Shown: positions 33,515 through 42,111, counted from the stretch's first letter. The stretch: DNA of 64,000 bases from Robiginitalea sp. SC105 (GCF_014243345.1 NZ_JACLZF010000002.1:992001-1056000); one strand, 5' to 3'. Program-made: numbers and translations. Notes: generated by a model not told the origin, from the sequence alone.

Positions 33515-35397
33515 GTCAACTGGTATTGGTTTTTATTGTCCAGGCGCAGCCGACCTTCTTCGAGCAGGTATTGCAGGCAACGCAAAAGTTGTGCTTCCGG
33601 CCGGCAACCGGCCATGGTTAATTCCCTGGATGTCCTGGGGCCCATCTGCAGCTCGGCCAGGACCTTTTCGCGGATCCCGGCAACCGGGGAGGCCGCTGTG
33701 GAGAGGCATACATCGCACTGACCGCATGGCGCCTGGGGTTTCTCCCCGAAATAACGCATCAGGGTTGCCTGCCGGCATTCCTCCTCATTCCGCACATAAT
33801 CCAGCATTTGCCCCAGTTTCCGGCTGCGGACTTCCATACGCCGGTCAAATGCCTTGGCAAATGCATGGATGGTGCGCGCATCCTCCCTGGGCACCAGGAA
33901 ATGTACCTCCATATCTCCCTGCCGCACCTGCAACTCCGCCAGGCCGTCCTTTTCCAACCGCTGCAACCGTTTGAGCAATTCGGATTCGGAAACCCCTATC
34001 TTCAGGGAAAGGAGCCGCATGCCCACCGGGGTTTCGTAGTCAAAAAGCCCCCCATAGGTGCGCAGCAGCAGCTGGATTGTAGCTTGCAATTCCGGGTAGG
34101 TCCCCAGGTATTGCCACAAGGCTGCCTTGGTGCAGGTAAGGCGCATTTTAAGGGTGGTCTTGAATACTTTGAGCAGGGAAATGACCCCTTGCCGGTCCAG
34201 TACCTCCAGGGCGTTGTACGTTTTTGCTGCCGGCAGCTTGTAGGTTTCGCAAAAAAGCTCAAAACTGAAGGGAAGCGGGGCTTCCGGCAGTTCCCCGAAC
34301 GGGATGCCGAAATAGGCATTGAGTTTTCGATACACCCGGATCAGGTCTTCGATGGCCGGCTGGTTGCCCAGGAAATAATCGGTCGTTTTTTTCTGGTCGC
34401 CGGGGCTGACCAGCAGGAGGGCGGACGCCGGTTTTCCATCCCTCCCGGCCCTCCCGGCCTCCTGGTAATACTGTTCAAGGGTTTCCGGTATTTCGTAATG
34501 GATGACCGTGCGCACATCCGCCTTGTCGATGCCCATGCCGAACGCATTGGTGGCTACCATCACCCGTAAACTGCCTGCCTGCCAGGAACCAAGGGCTTTG
34601 GATTTGGCTTCCTGCGGCATACCGCCGTGGAAGGCGCCCGCCTGGATGCCATGTTTGTTCAGGTAAGCGGCAAGGGCGGCAGTGGCCCGCCGGGTGCGCA
34701 CGTAGACAATGGCGCTTCCGGGAACCGCTTCGAGATGCGCCCGCAGCCGGTAGGCCTTGTCCTCGGTCTGCCTGACGGAATAGGCGATGTTTCCCCGCCG
34801 GATGGAATCCCGGAAAACCCTCGCGTTTTCAAGCCCGAGGTGGGTGGTGATGTCGTCCAGGACCTCCGGGGTGGCCGTGGCGGTCAGCGCAATCAACGGT
34901 ACCCCCGGGTGCATTTCCCGCAGCCGGATGCAATCCAGGTAGGCAGGCCGGAAATCGAAACCCCACTGGGAAATGCAGTGCGCTTCGTCTATGGCGATGA
35001 GGGAAACCGGAAGGCGTTCCAGGTGTTGTCGTACCAGCTCCTGTTGCAGGCGTTCCGGGGACAGGTATAGGAATTGATAACTTCCGAAGGCGGCATTGTC
35101 CAGCCTCCTTAGCAGGTCTTCCTCCGAAAGCCTTCCATAGAGCCCCATGGCTTTGATGCCACGCGCCTTCAGCGAGGCCAGCTGGTCTTCCATCAGGGCG
35201 ATAAGGGGGGAGACGACGATGCATACCCCCTCCCTGATCAGGGAGGGGACCTGGTAGCAAAGCGATTTGCCCCCACCGGTCGGCATCAGGCCCACCACGT
35301 CCCGGCCTTCCAGCACGGCCTGGATGATCTCCTTTTGAGACCCCCGGAATTCCGAAAAGCCCCAGTACTTCTCCAGGATGCCCGATAATTCCGTCAT
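33511..35397 (-). CDS. recQ: ATP-dependent DNA helicase RecQ
   Basis: The ATG at 35397 gives a 628-residue RecQ (the open frame extends upstream into the ATPase gene but that part is its overlap). Motifs: Walker A PTGGGKS at residues 39-45, DEAHCISQWGFDFRP, ATNAFGMGIDKADVR, QEAGRAGRDGKP, and the RecQ zinc site CRQATLMRYF...CGQCDVC. After it a short winged-helix-like tail (SRELTMAGCRPEAQLLRCLQYLLEEGRLRL) is present but no clear HRDC domain. It unwinds DNA during recombination repair. Overlaps both neighbours by four bases. Confidence 0.95.
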   Translation of the reverse strand: MTELSGILEKYWGFSEFRGSQKEIIQAVLEGRDVVGLMPTGGGKSLCYQVPSLIREGVCIVVSPLIALMEDQLASLKARGIKAMGLYGRLSEEDLLRRLDNAAFGSYQFLYLSPERLQQELVRQHLERLPVSLIAIDEAHCISQWGFDFRPAYLDCIRLREMHPGVPLIALTATATPEVLDDITTHLGLENARVFRDSIRRGNIAYSVRQTEDKAYRLRAHLEAVPGSAIVYVRTRRATAALAAYLNKHGIQAGAFHGGMPQEAKSKALGSWQAGSLRVMVATNAFGMGIDKADVRTVIHYEIPETLEQYYQEAGRAGRDGKPASALLLVSPGDQKKTTDYFLGNQPAIEDLIRVYRKLNAYFGIPFGELPEAPLPFSFELFCETYKLPAAKTYNALEVLDRQGVISLLKVFKTTLKMRLTCTKAALWQYLGTYPELQATIQLLLRTYGGLFDYETPVGMRLLSLKIGVSESELLKRLQRLEKDGLAELQVRQGDMEVHFLVPREDARTIHAFAKAFDRRMEVRSRKLGQMLDYVRNEEECRQATLMRYFGEKPQAPCGQCDVCLSTAASPVAGIREKVLAELQMGPRTSRELTMAGCRPEAQLLRCLQYLLEEGRLRLDNKNQYQLT

Positions 35398-35957
35398 GTC
35401 CCCTTTTCGATCATATCCAGTAAATCCCTGATCCGCGTATCCACCGGACCCGGCGGCAGCGCCTTGATCCTGTACCCGCATTCCTGGTAGCTCCGTTCCA
35501 AATGCCGGTGGATTTCACATGCTTCCTCAAAACTTTCCAGGCGTTCGTGGTCCTGTCGGTAAATTTCCTTCCAGGGTGGCAGCACAACCGCCATATCGTA
35601 GCGCAGTTCGTCACAGGGATCCGTGAACTGGCCATCATAGGGCTGGTCGAAATAATCCATGTAGGCGATGATGTCAGGGAGCCCCCGGTCGTAAAATACC
35701 AGGGAGGCCTGTAAGTCCGATGCAGCCCGGAATTGTTCCATACGGCCTTCCAGGATTTTCTGGTTGAATGCCAGGGGGTCCTGCACAAAAGCCAGCGGGT
35801 TGGTCCGGTGTCCGGCATCCGGTTCTTCCTGCCGGGCCTTCAGGGTCATTTCCCGGATGACCTCGTGGAAACACGTATGCCCGAGTTCTTCGAGCCTCCG
35901 GACCAAAGCAGTCTTCCCCGTGCCGGGGCCGCCTGTTATTACGATTCTCTTTTTCAT
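35394..35957 (-). CDS. AAA-family ATPase (P-loop nucleotide kinase-like)
   Basis: With the ATG at 35957 the protein has 187 residues and begins KKRIVITGGPGTGKT, with the P-loop at residues 9-16. Further features are CFHEVIREMTLKARQEE, FYDRGLPDIIAYMDYFD and DTRIRDLLDMIEKG. This matches the AAA_28-type small ATPases, possibly kinases of a small metabolite; the substrate is unknown. It is first in the unit with recQ and fmt, overlapping recQ by four bases. Confidence 0.82.
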   Translation of the reverse strand: MKKRIVITGGPGTGKTALVRRLEELGHTCFHEVIREMTLKARQEEPDAGHRTNPLAFVQDPLAFNQKILEGRMEQFRAASDLQASLVFYDRGLPDIIAYMDYFDQPYDGQFTDPCDELRYDMAVVLPPWKEIYRQDHERLESFEEACEIHRHLERSYQECGYRIKALPPGPVDTRIRDLLDMIEKGT

Positions 35958-35979
35958 AAAGGGCAACTACAGCCTCAAA

Positions 35980-35987
35980 CAAAAGTA
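35980..35987 (-). promoter_or_regulatory. Putative -7 box of the ATPase-recQ-fmt operon
   Basis: The minus strand reads TACTTTTG, a full TAnnTTTG match, 22 bases before the ATG at 35957. Confidence 0.5.
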
Positions 35988-36025
35988 CGTATTCCCACCG
36001 GGAGCGGGAAATGCCCCAGGAGCCT

Positions 36026-36033
36026 TATATTTG
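36026..36033 (+). promoter_or_regulatory. Putative -7 box of the DUF493 gene
   Basis: TATATTTG matches TAnnTTTG, 13 bases before the ATG at 36047. It is divergent from the -7 box at 35980. The -33 TTG is not clear. Confidence 0.6.
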
Positions 36034-36046
36034 CAAAAAAAGCGGC

Positions 36047-36334
36047 ATGGACAAGAACGATAGCGCAGCATTTTACGACCGCCTCAGGGAGGAATTGCTA
36101 AAATCCACCACCTGGCCCTCCGATTACCTGTACAAGTTCATCGTCCCGTCCGACCCCGAAAAGATCAATCGCATCCAGGCCGTGTTCGACAACACCGGAG
36201 CTGTGATCGAATCCAGGCAGTCCCGCAAGGGCAAGTACACGAGCCTTTCAGTCACCGTGAACCTCAGGGATCCGGATGCAGTCATTTCTTTTTATCGCCG
36301 GGTAGGGGAGATCCCTGGGGTCATTTCACTCTGA
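36047..36334 (+). CDS. DUF493 (YbeD-like) family protein
   Basis: The 95-residue protein fits the DUF493/YbeD fold: WPSDYLYKFIVPSDPEKINRIQAVF, then SRQSRKGKYTSLSVTVNLRDPDAVISFYRRVGEIPGVISL. This is an ACT-like alpha/beta fold of uncertain function, sometimes linked to lipoate metabolism by gene neighbourhood in E. coli. I start at the ATG at 36047; an upstream in-frame ATG at 36011 would lie before the promoter box. Followed by DUF4290 and murA. Confidence 0.9.
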   Translation: MDKNDSAAFYDRLREELLKSTTWPSDYLYKFIVPSDPEKINRIQAVFDNTGAVIESRQSRKGKYTSLSVTVNLRDPDAVISFYRRVGEIPGVISL

Positions 36335-36421
36335 ATATGGTATTCTCATAATATTTCAGTAATTTGCACCCTCCGGAACTTCCCGGGAAACGTCCTATTC
36401 ATTTAATTAGCCTCTATCCCC

Positions 36422-37084
36422 TTGAATCAAGTAGATCAACTCGAATACAATACAGAACGCCCGCAACTTCATATCCCGGAATACGGGCGACATTTCCAGA
36501 AGATGGTTGACTATTGCGTCAGCATCGAAGACCGGGACGAACGGAACCGGATCGCCCAGGCCATTATCAGCGTGATGGGCAACATGCAGCCCCACCTGAG
36601 GGATGTCCCGGATTTCCAGCATAAACTATGGGACCAGCTCTTTATCATGTCCGATTTTAAACTGGATGTGGACTCCCCCTTCCCGATCACGCCCAAGGAA
36701 ACGCTCCAGCAGCGCCCCGAACCCCTGGATTATCCGCAGAACCACCCGAAATACCGGTTCTACGGAAACAATATCAAAAGGATGATCGACCAGGCGGTAC
36801 AATGGGAAAAAGGCGACAAGCGTGACGGCCTGGAGTATGCCATTGCCAACCACATGAAAAAGTGCTACCTGAACTGGAACAAGGACACCGTTGACGACAA
36901 GGTGATATTCAACCACCTTTTTGAACTGAGTGACGGGCAGATCGACCTTGCCTCAGATGGGGAGAACCTCACCGAGAGCGGCCAGTTCCTGAAGCAGCAG
37001 CAGCCTCGCACCACCAAATCGGGAGGGCGAAGCAATTCCGGCAAGAAGGGTTCACGCGGCAACCGCGGCAAAAAGCGCTACTAA
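36422..37084 (+). CDS. DUF4290-domain protein
   Basis: The 220-residue protein belongs to DUF4290, found in Bacteroidota, with EYNTERPQLHIPEYGRHFQKMVDYC, NRIAQAIISVMGNMQPHLRD and a helical centre. The last 30 residues are a basic, Gly/Ser/Arg/Lys-rich tail (SGGRSNSGKKGSRGNRGKKRY), suggesting nucleic-acid or ribosome contact. Function is unknown. The start is a TTG at 36422; there is no earlier ATG in frame. It ends five bases before murA, so the two are likely co-translated. Confidence 0.88.
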   Translation: MNQVDQLEYNTERPQLHIPEYGRHFQKMVDYCVSIEDRDERNRIAQAIISVMGNMQPHLRDVPDFQHKLWDQLFIMSDFKLDVDSPFPITPKETLQQRPEPLDYPQNHPKYRFYGNNIKRMIDQAVQWEKGDKRDGLEYAIANHMKKCYLNWNKDTVDDKVIFNHLFELSDGQIDLASDGENLTESGQFLKQQQPRTTKSGGRSNSGKKGSRGNRGKKRY

Positions 37085-37089
37085 ATCCT

Positions 37090-38397
37090 ATGGGAACATT
37101 CAGAATTGAAGGAGGGCACCGCCTGCAGGGCGAAATAACCCCCCAGGGGGCCAAAAACGAGGCCCTGCAGATACTCTGCGCCGTATTGCTGACTGCTGAA
37201 CCCGTTACCATCCACAATATCCCGGACATCGTCGATGTCAACAAACTCATTGCCATCCTGGAAGACCTGGGCGTCAAAATCCAGAAAAAAGGCAAGGGTT
37301 CCTTTACCTTCCGTGCCGACGACATCAACCTGGACTACCTCCAGAGCGATGCCTTTAAGACCGACGGACGGAGCCTTCGGGGTTCCATCATGCTGGTTGG
37401 CCCGCTGCTGGCCCGATTTGGCCAGGGCTACATCCCTAAACCAGGGGGTGATAAAATCGGCCGCCGCCGCCTGGACACCCACTTCGAAGGATTCATAAAA
37501 CTTGGCGCCAAATTCCGCTATAACCGGGAGGAGCATTTTTACGGGGTAGAGGCCAAAAGGCTGAAAGGCACCTTTATGCTCCTGGATGAGGCATCGGTTA
37601 CCGGGACGGCTAACATTGTCATGGCAGCCGTTCTCGCAGAGGGTACCACCACCATTTACAATGCCGCCTGTGAACCCTACCTGCAGCAATTGTGTAAGAT
37701 GCTCAACCGCATGGGGGCCCGGATTACGGGCGTGGGCTCCAACCTGCTGACCATTGAAGGCGTGGATACCCTCGGAGGCACGGAGCACCGTATGCTCCCC
37801 GACATGATCGAGATCGGGAGCTGGATCGGTTTGGCTGCGATGACCCAAAGCGAACTGACCATCAAAAACGTGAGCTGGGACGACCTGGGGTTGATCCCCA
37901 CAACCTTCCGCAAACTGGGGATCACCCTGGAGCGGCGGGACGACGACATCTATATCCCTGCCCACACGGAAGGGTATGAAATACAGAATTTTATCGACGG
38001 ATCCATCCTCACCATTGCCGATGCACCCTGGCCGGGGCTGACCCCGGACCTGCTGAGCATCCTGCTGGTGGTGGCCACCCAGGCAAAAGGGGAGGTACTG
38101 ATCCACCAGAAAATGTTCGAGAGCCGCCTCTTCTTTGTGGATAAACTCCTGGACATGGGGGCCAAGGTCATCTTGTGCGACCCGCACCGGGCTACGGTCA
38201 TCGGGCATAACTTCAAATCGACCCTCAAGGCAACCACGATGGTTTCCCCGGACATCCGGGCGGGGGTTTCCCTCCTGATAGCCGCGCTATCTGCAAAAGG
38301 GGTATCCACCATCCAGAATATCGAACAAATCGACCGGGGATACGAGGCGATTGATACCCGCCTGCAGGCGATAGGGGCACGGATCACCCGCATCTGA
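37090..38397 (+). CDS. murA: UDP-N-acetylglucosamine 1-carboxyvinyltransferase (MurA), Asp form
   Basis: MurA transfers enolpyruvate from PEP to UDP-GlcNAc, the first committed step of peptidoglycan synthesis. The 435-residue protein has the EPT fold with GAKNEALQILCAVLL, RGSIMLVGPLLARFGQG and PDMIEIGSWIGLAAM. In the catalytic loop PGGDKIGRRRLDTHFEG the usual Cys (115 in E. coli) is replaced by Asp121 (codon at 37450). The Asp form is active in other bacteria and is not alkylated by fosfomycin. It follows DUF4290 closely and converges on the pirin gene. Confidence 0.96.
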   Translation: MGTFRIEGGHRLQGEITPQGAKNEALQILCAVLLTAEPVTIHNIPDIVDVNKLIAILEDLGVKIQKKGKGSFTFRADDINLDYLQSDAFKTDGRSLRGSIMLVGPLLARFGQGYIPKPGGDKIGRRRLDTHFEGFIKLGAKFRYNREEHFYGVEAKRLKGTFMLLDEASVTGTANIVMAAVLAEGTTTIYNAACEPYLQQLCKMLNRMGARITGVGSNLLTIEGVDTLGGTEHRMLPDMIEIGSWIGLAAMTQSELTIKNVSWDDLGLIPTTFRKLGITLERRDDDIYIPAHTEGYEIQNFIDGSILTIADAPWPGLTPDLLSILLVVATQAKGEVLIHQKMFESRLFFVDKLLDMGAKVILCDPHRATVIGHNFKSTLKATTMVSPDIRAGVSLLIAALSAKGVSTIQNIEQIDRGYEAIDTRLQAIGARITRI

Positions 38398-38479
38398 AGC
38401 CCGCCGCCAAATCCTCCTCCTGCCTGCCTATAACCGGAAATGGTCCCTCCACGCCGGATGGCGCCAGCTATACCTTTCT

Positions 38480-39472
38480 TTACTTATTGATTTCTGAACC
38501 GTCGGGGAACCGGGCAAACCGGCCAGCATCCCTGTCATGTACCGGATCCGGGTGCCGCCAGGGCCAGCCTCCGAACTGCGTGAGCCGGAAATCCTGCATG
38601 ACCTGCTCGATCTCGGCTTCCGTGTTCATCACGAAGGGCCCGTATTTGGCAACGGGCTCCCCGATGGGCCGGCCCTGTAACCAAAGCAGGCGCGCGGGTT
38701 CTTCCCCGTTGATCATTTTTCTTTCCAGGGCGTCCAGGCTTGCCCCGTATCCATTTTTCAGCCGGGTACCCCCGAGGTCTATTTCGGCCCCCTCGAAGAG
38801 GTAGAGCCGGCGGTTGGTTCCATGATCCACTTCCGGAAGGCCGAAGGAAGCCCCCGGCTCCAGGTCCACGATGGCTATTACCAACTCGCTCGATGGATCG
38901 GCAGCCCAGGAATCCGGAGGGGGTGCAGGAGGGGTGGTATCCCCATAGGTCCCTGCCACCAGACGTACGCTGGCACCGTTTTTACGGATAATCGGGATAT
39001 CTTCCTTCCAGAGCATCTTGAAATGGGGCTCTACGCGTTTGCTCCGCGCCGGTAGGTTTAGCCAGATCTGGAAAAGCTCCAGGGTATTGGGGCCCTGCGG
39101 GTTGAGCAGGGGGAACATTTCGGAATGCTGCAGGCCTTTCCCGGTAGTGATCCACTGTACATCCCCTTCCCCGAAGCGGGCGGCTGCACCCAGGGAATCG
39201 GCGTGGTCGCAGTACCCGCGCGTGACAATGGTCACCGTTTCGAAACCGCAATGCGGGTGGGCGGGAAACCCGGGTACCGTCCGGCCGTGATACATCCTCC
39301 AGCCGTCCCTGATGGTGAAATCATTGCCCAGGGGACGCCCGGCGAGGGAAGCATCCGGCCCCAGGTCCTCATTCCCCTGCGGGTACCTGTCCAGGTGGTG
39401 TACGCAAAACAAAAACGGGTCCGGGGTATCCCATGGGAACCCCAGCGGAAAAACAGGGATGGTTTCGGGCAT
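38480..39472 (-). CDS. Pirin-family protein
   Basis: The 330-residue bicupin has the pirin Fe-binding residues in HPHCGFETVTIVTRG (two His) and GLQHSEMFP (His and Glu), followed by the pirin C-terminal domain with NGEEPARLLWLQGRPIGEPVAKYGPFVMN. Pirins act as redox-sensing or quercetin-dioxygenase-like proteins. It is the last gene in a unit whose first gene is an M20 peptidase; the VOC gene ends only one base before its start. Confidence 0.92.
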   Translation of the reverse strand: MPETIPVFPLGFPWDTPDPFLFCVHHLDRYPQGNEDLGPDASLAGRPLGNDFTIRDGWRMYHGRTVPGFPAHPHCGFETVTIVTRGYCDHADSLGAAARFGEGDVQWITTGKGLQHSEMFPLLNPQGPNTLELFQIWLNLPARSKRVEPHFKMLWKEDIPIIRKNGASVRLVAGTYGDTTPPAPPPDSWAADPSSELVIAIVDLEPGASFGLPEVDHGTNRRLYLFEGAEIDLGGTRLKNGYGASLDALERKMINGEEPARLLWLQGRPIGEPVAKYGPFVMNTEAEIEQVMQDFRLTQFGGWPWRHPDPVHDRDAGRFARFPDGSEINK

Positions 39473-39473
39473 T

Positions 39474-39926
39474 TCAGTTAAAATTGTGTTCGGCTGTATT
39501 GATTTCGACCCAGTTGTTCTCAGGGTCCCTCAGGTAGATCTGCCGGACGCCGTCGGCCCGGTCGGTAACCGCGTTTTTCTTTCCCGGCCAGTCCCAGTAG
39601 GGGATGTCCCTGGATTCCAGGAAGGCGATAAAACCGTCCAGATCCCTGATGGCGAGGCAGAGGTGGACACTCTTGCTTTCGGATTTTTCCACCTCGTCTT
39701 TACGGATAAGGTGCACCTGCGTATTTCCCCGGACCCGGAACCAGCGAAAGTTTACGGTATCTGTAGGGTGGGGGATTTCTTCAAGCCCCAGTACCCCGGC
39801 GTAAAAATCCCCGGTCTTTTTCAGGTCCTTTACAATAAACGAATAGTGGTCGTAGGTAAAATCAAATTGCTGGCTCCACAGGGAACCGCAGGCCATCAGG
39901 CCCAATATCAGCAGTAGTTTCTTCAT
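39474..39926 (-). CDS. Secreted VOC-superfamily (glyoxalase-like) protein
   Basis: The 150-residue protein begins with a signal peptide (KKLLLILGLMACGSLWSQ) and then a VOC fold: FDFTYDHYSFIVKDLKKTGDFYAGVLGL, VHLCLAIRDLDGFIAFLESRDIPY and RQIYLRDPENNWVEIN. Potential metal ligands are the His in DHYSF, the His in VHLCL and the Glu in WVEIN. Export of a VOC protein is less usual; the short lipobox-like LMAC could make it a lipoprotein. It is fourth in the M20 operon. Confidence 0.83.
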   Translation of the reverse strand: MKKLLLILGLMACGSLWSQQFDFTYDHYSFIVKDLKKTGDFYAGVLGLEEIPHPTDTVNFRWFRVRGNTQVHLIRKDEVEKSESKSVHLCLAIRDLDGFIAFLESRDIPYWDWPGKKNAVTDRADGVRQIYLRDPENNWVEINTAEHNFN

Positions 39927-39952
39927 GGTATCTGATTAAGTTGCTTGCCGTT

Positions 39953-40378
39953 TCAATGTTCAAAATCCACCTTTTTGTGGCTGCCGTCGCAGAAGGGCTT
40001 GTTGCCCGAGGCCCCGCAGCGGCAGAACGCCGTACTCCCCTCCAGCCTGCGGCCTTCACCTTCCGTCTCCAGTTCAACGATCCCGCGGACCAGCAGGGGG
40101 CCGCCTTTGACAACCTGTGCCCTGACGCCCGGGCTGTCGGAACCTTCCTCCGCGGCGCTGTTGTCCCGGTAACTCAGGGCCCCCGAGGGACAGCGGTCAA
40201 TCTGGTCCCTTAGGGCCTTTACCGAGGCGTGTTCCGGCCGTATCCAGGGCTTTTCTTCCGGTCGGTAGACGTCCGGCAAGGCCTGCACACATACCTTGGA
40301 GTGGATGCACTTTCGCGGTTTCCAGATGACGTGAAAGTCGCCTTTCGAATATTCCTTTACAATTTCTCTCTCACTCAT
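39953..40378 (-). CDS. YjdI-type (4Fe-4S mono-cluster) and CDGSH iron-sulfur fusion protein
   Basis: The 141-residue protein has two iron-sulfur parts. Residues 1-70 match YjdI/Fer4_19: KGDFHVIWKPRKCIHSKVC followed by DRCPSGAL. Residues 75-141 match the CDGSH domain, whose cluster motif is CRCGASGNKPFCDGSH (three Cys and one His). Such proteins are thought to move electrons or clusters. In E. coli yjdI lies beside the acetyltransferase yjdJ, and here too the next gene upstream is a YjdJ-like GNAT, one base away. Confidence 0.92.
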   Translation of the reverse strand: MSEREIVKEYSKGDFHVIWKPRKCIHSKVCVQALPDVYRPEEKPWIRPEHASVKALRDQIDRCPSGALSYRDNSAAEEGSDSPGVRAQVVKGGPLLVRGIVELETEGEGRRLEGSTAFCRCGASGNKPFCDGSHKKVDFEH

Positions 40379-40379
40379 A

Positions 40380-40676
40380 TCATGCGATATTAATTCCTTT
40401 CAGTACCAGTTCCTTCCACTCCGGGTTCCGTTTGAGGAAAAGGGCCACAAACGGGCACAGGGGCACCAGGGTGAGTCCTTTGTCCCTGATGTCTTCCAGG
40501 GCCGCCCTGACCAAAGCCATGCCGATACCCTTTCCTTCCAGTTCCCCGGGCACCTCTGTATGGGTCAGGTAAATTTTGTCCCTGGTCCGGATGTATTCGA
40601 TTCGGGGGACGTGCTCCCCGATCCGGAATTCATACCGCTTCTCTTCCGGGTTGTCGATGAGTTGATAGCCGGACAT
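40380..40676 (-). CDS. GNAT-family acetyltransferase (YjdJ-like)
   Basis: I start at the ATG at 40676, one base after the M20 gene's stop, giving a 98-residue protein; a longer frame extends into the M20 gene and is not credible. It shows the short GCN5-like YjdJ pattern: NPEEKRYEFRIGEHVPRIEY, HTEVPGELEGKGIGMALVRAAL (acetyl-CoA-binding loop) and PLCPFVALFLKRNPEW. It probably acetylates a small molecule or protein; substrate unknown. It is co-transcribed with the Fe-S gene. Confidence 0.9.
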   Translation of the reverse strand: MSGYQLIDNPEEKRYEFRIGEHVPRIEYIRTRDKIYLTHTEVPGELEGKGIGMALVRAALEDIRDKGLTLVPLCPFVALFLKRNPEWKELVLKGINIA

Positions 40677-40677
40677 C

Positions 40678-42111
40678 TCAGTTTCCCATATTAATCGGTG
40701 GCGGGCCTTCCGGGATAATCGGTTCATAGACCGTTTCCCCTTTGCGCTCCCGGTATTCTGCCTTGACCTGCTCCACCAGTTTGGGATCTTCAAACAGGTC
40801 GACCATGGTCATTCCGAGCGCCTTTGCGGCATAGAGCATGCCCTTATGGCCGATGCTCATCCCCCCGCAGGCCACTACGGCCCAGGAATGCCAGGGGGTA
40901 TCTTTGGGGGCCACGGTCACACCCAGGTTGATGTTGGGTACATTCCAGCTGACATCGCCAACATCCGTGGAACCTCCGCCCGGGTTTTCCCGGGTGGCTT
41001 CCAGGGGGCGGACCTTGCTGTCCATGCCCGCCTGCGGCTTGCCGGTGGCCATCTGTATTTTCTTGCCGAACTCCTGCTCGTCTTCCGTGTATTCGATGGG
41101 CCCCAGCAGTTCCAGGTTCTTTTGCATGGCCTCCCCGCCGGTCCGGTTGACCAGGGTTTCGTAAATACCGGAGATCAGGGAGATTTTATAATCCACATTC
41201 GCCATGATGGCTGCCCCTTCGGCCATTTTCTTCACCTGCTCGTATACGGGCATCATCCCCTCCCTTTTGGTGTCGCGTACCCGCACCCAGATCCGGGAGT
41301 AATCCGGGACCACGTTGACTACCTGCCCGCCATCCTGTATATGGTAGTGGATCCGGACGGTCGGTTTGATATGTTCCCGGTAATAGTTGATCCCAGTGGT
41401 GTAGAGTTCCAGGGCGTCCGAGGCACTGCGCCCGTTCCAGGGGTCGGCCGATGCGTGGGCCGCCTGTCCGAAAAATTCCACCTTGAAATCCACCAGGGCC
41501 AGCGTGCTTTGTACATCGGCCTCGATCTGGGCACCGGGGTGCCAGCTGAGGTTGACATCCACATCGTCCCACAGGCCTTCCCGCACCATCCAGATCTTAC
41601 CGAAAAACTTTTCTTCTGCGGGGGTCCCAAGGAATTTGACGGTCCCCTTGATTTTTCCGTCGGCAATCAGTTCCTTAACCGCAATGGCCGATGCCAGGCT
41701 CGCCGTGCCGAACATGTTGTGCCCGCATCCATGGCCCGCGCCCCCTTCTTCCAGGGGTTCTTTGGTCGGTTGTGCCTTCTGGGAGATCCCGGGAAGGGCA
41801 TCGAATTCGCCCAAAACGGATATCACCGGCCTGCCGCTGCCGTAGGTGGCCACAAAAGCCGTGGGCATACCGGCCACCCCCCGTTCCACCTTAAAGCCGT
41901 TTTTCTCGGCGTAATCCGCGAGCATTTGGGAAGAAGTGGTTTCCTGGAAGGCCGTTTCTGCAGCGGCCCAAATGGAATCGCTCAGGGCGATGAGTTCCTG
42001 CCTGTGGGATTCCACGGATTGGGCAATCGCCTTTTTTTCGGCGCTCATTTTCTGGCCGTGGGCAAAAAATCCCAGCAGGGGAAACAGGAGTAGGGGAAGT
42101 AGTCTTTTCAT
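40678..42111 (-). CDS. Secreted M20-family amidohydrolase (AbgB/aminoacylase-like)
   Basis: The 477-residue protein has a signal peptide (KRLLPLLLFPLLGFFAHGQ) followed by an M20 dimetal peptidase of the amidohydrolase type: LGEFDALPG, GAGHGCGHNMFG (metal ligands), PAEEKFFGKIWM, SWHPGA and a dimerisation domain with HASADPWNGRSASDALELY. Closest known type by motifs is the p-aminobenzoyl-glutamate hydrolase subunit AbgB. It heads the five-gene operon with GNAT, Fe-S, VOC and pirin genes. Confidence 0.9.
   Translation of the reverse strand: MKRLLPLLLFPLLGFFAHGQKMSAEKKAIAQSVESHRQELIALSDSIWAAAETAFQETTSSQMLADYAEKNGFKVERGVAGMPTAFVATYGSGRPVISVLGEFDALPGISQKAQPTKEPLEEGGAGHGCGHNMFGTASLASAIAVKELIADGKIKGTVKFLGTPAEEKFFGKIWMVREGLWDDVDVNLSWHPGAQIEADVQSTLALVDFKVEFFGQAAHASADPWNGRSASDALELYTTGINYYREHIKPTVRIHYHIQDGGQVVNVVPDYSRIWVRVRDTKREGMMPVYEQVKKMAEGAAIMANVDYKISLISGIYETLVNRTGGEAMQKNLELLGPIEYTEDEQEFGKKIQMATGKPQAGMDSKVRPLEATRENPGGGSTDVGDVSWNVPNINLGVTVAPKDTPWHSWAVVACGGMSIGHKGMLYAAKALGMTMVDLFEDPKLVEQVKAEYRERKGETVYEPIIPEGPPPINMGN

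Noticed and set aside
35398-35481. 28-codon N-terminal extension of RecQ
   Set aside because: It is the overlap with the ATPase gene; the ATG at 35397 gives the normal RecQ start and a four-base overlap.
40846-42093. 415-codon plus-strand frame opposite the M20 amidohydrolase
   Set aside because: Antisense shadow; no signal peptide or domain pattern, while the M20 motifs are clear on the minus strand.
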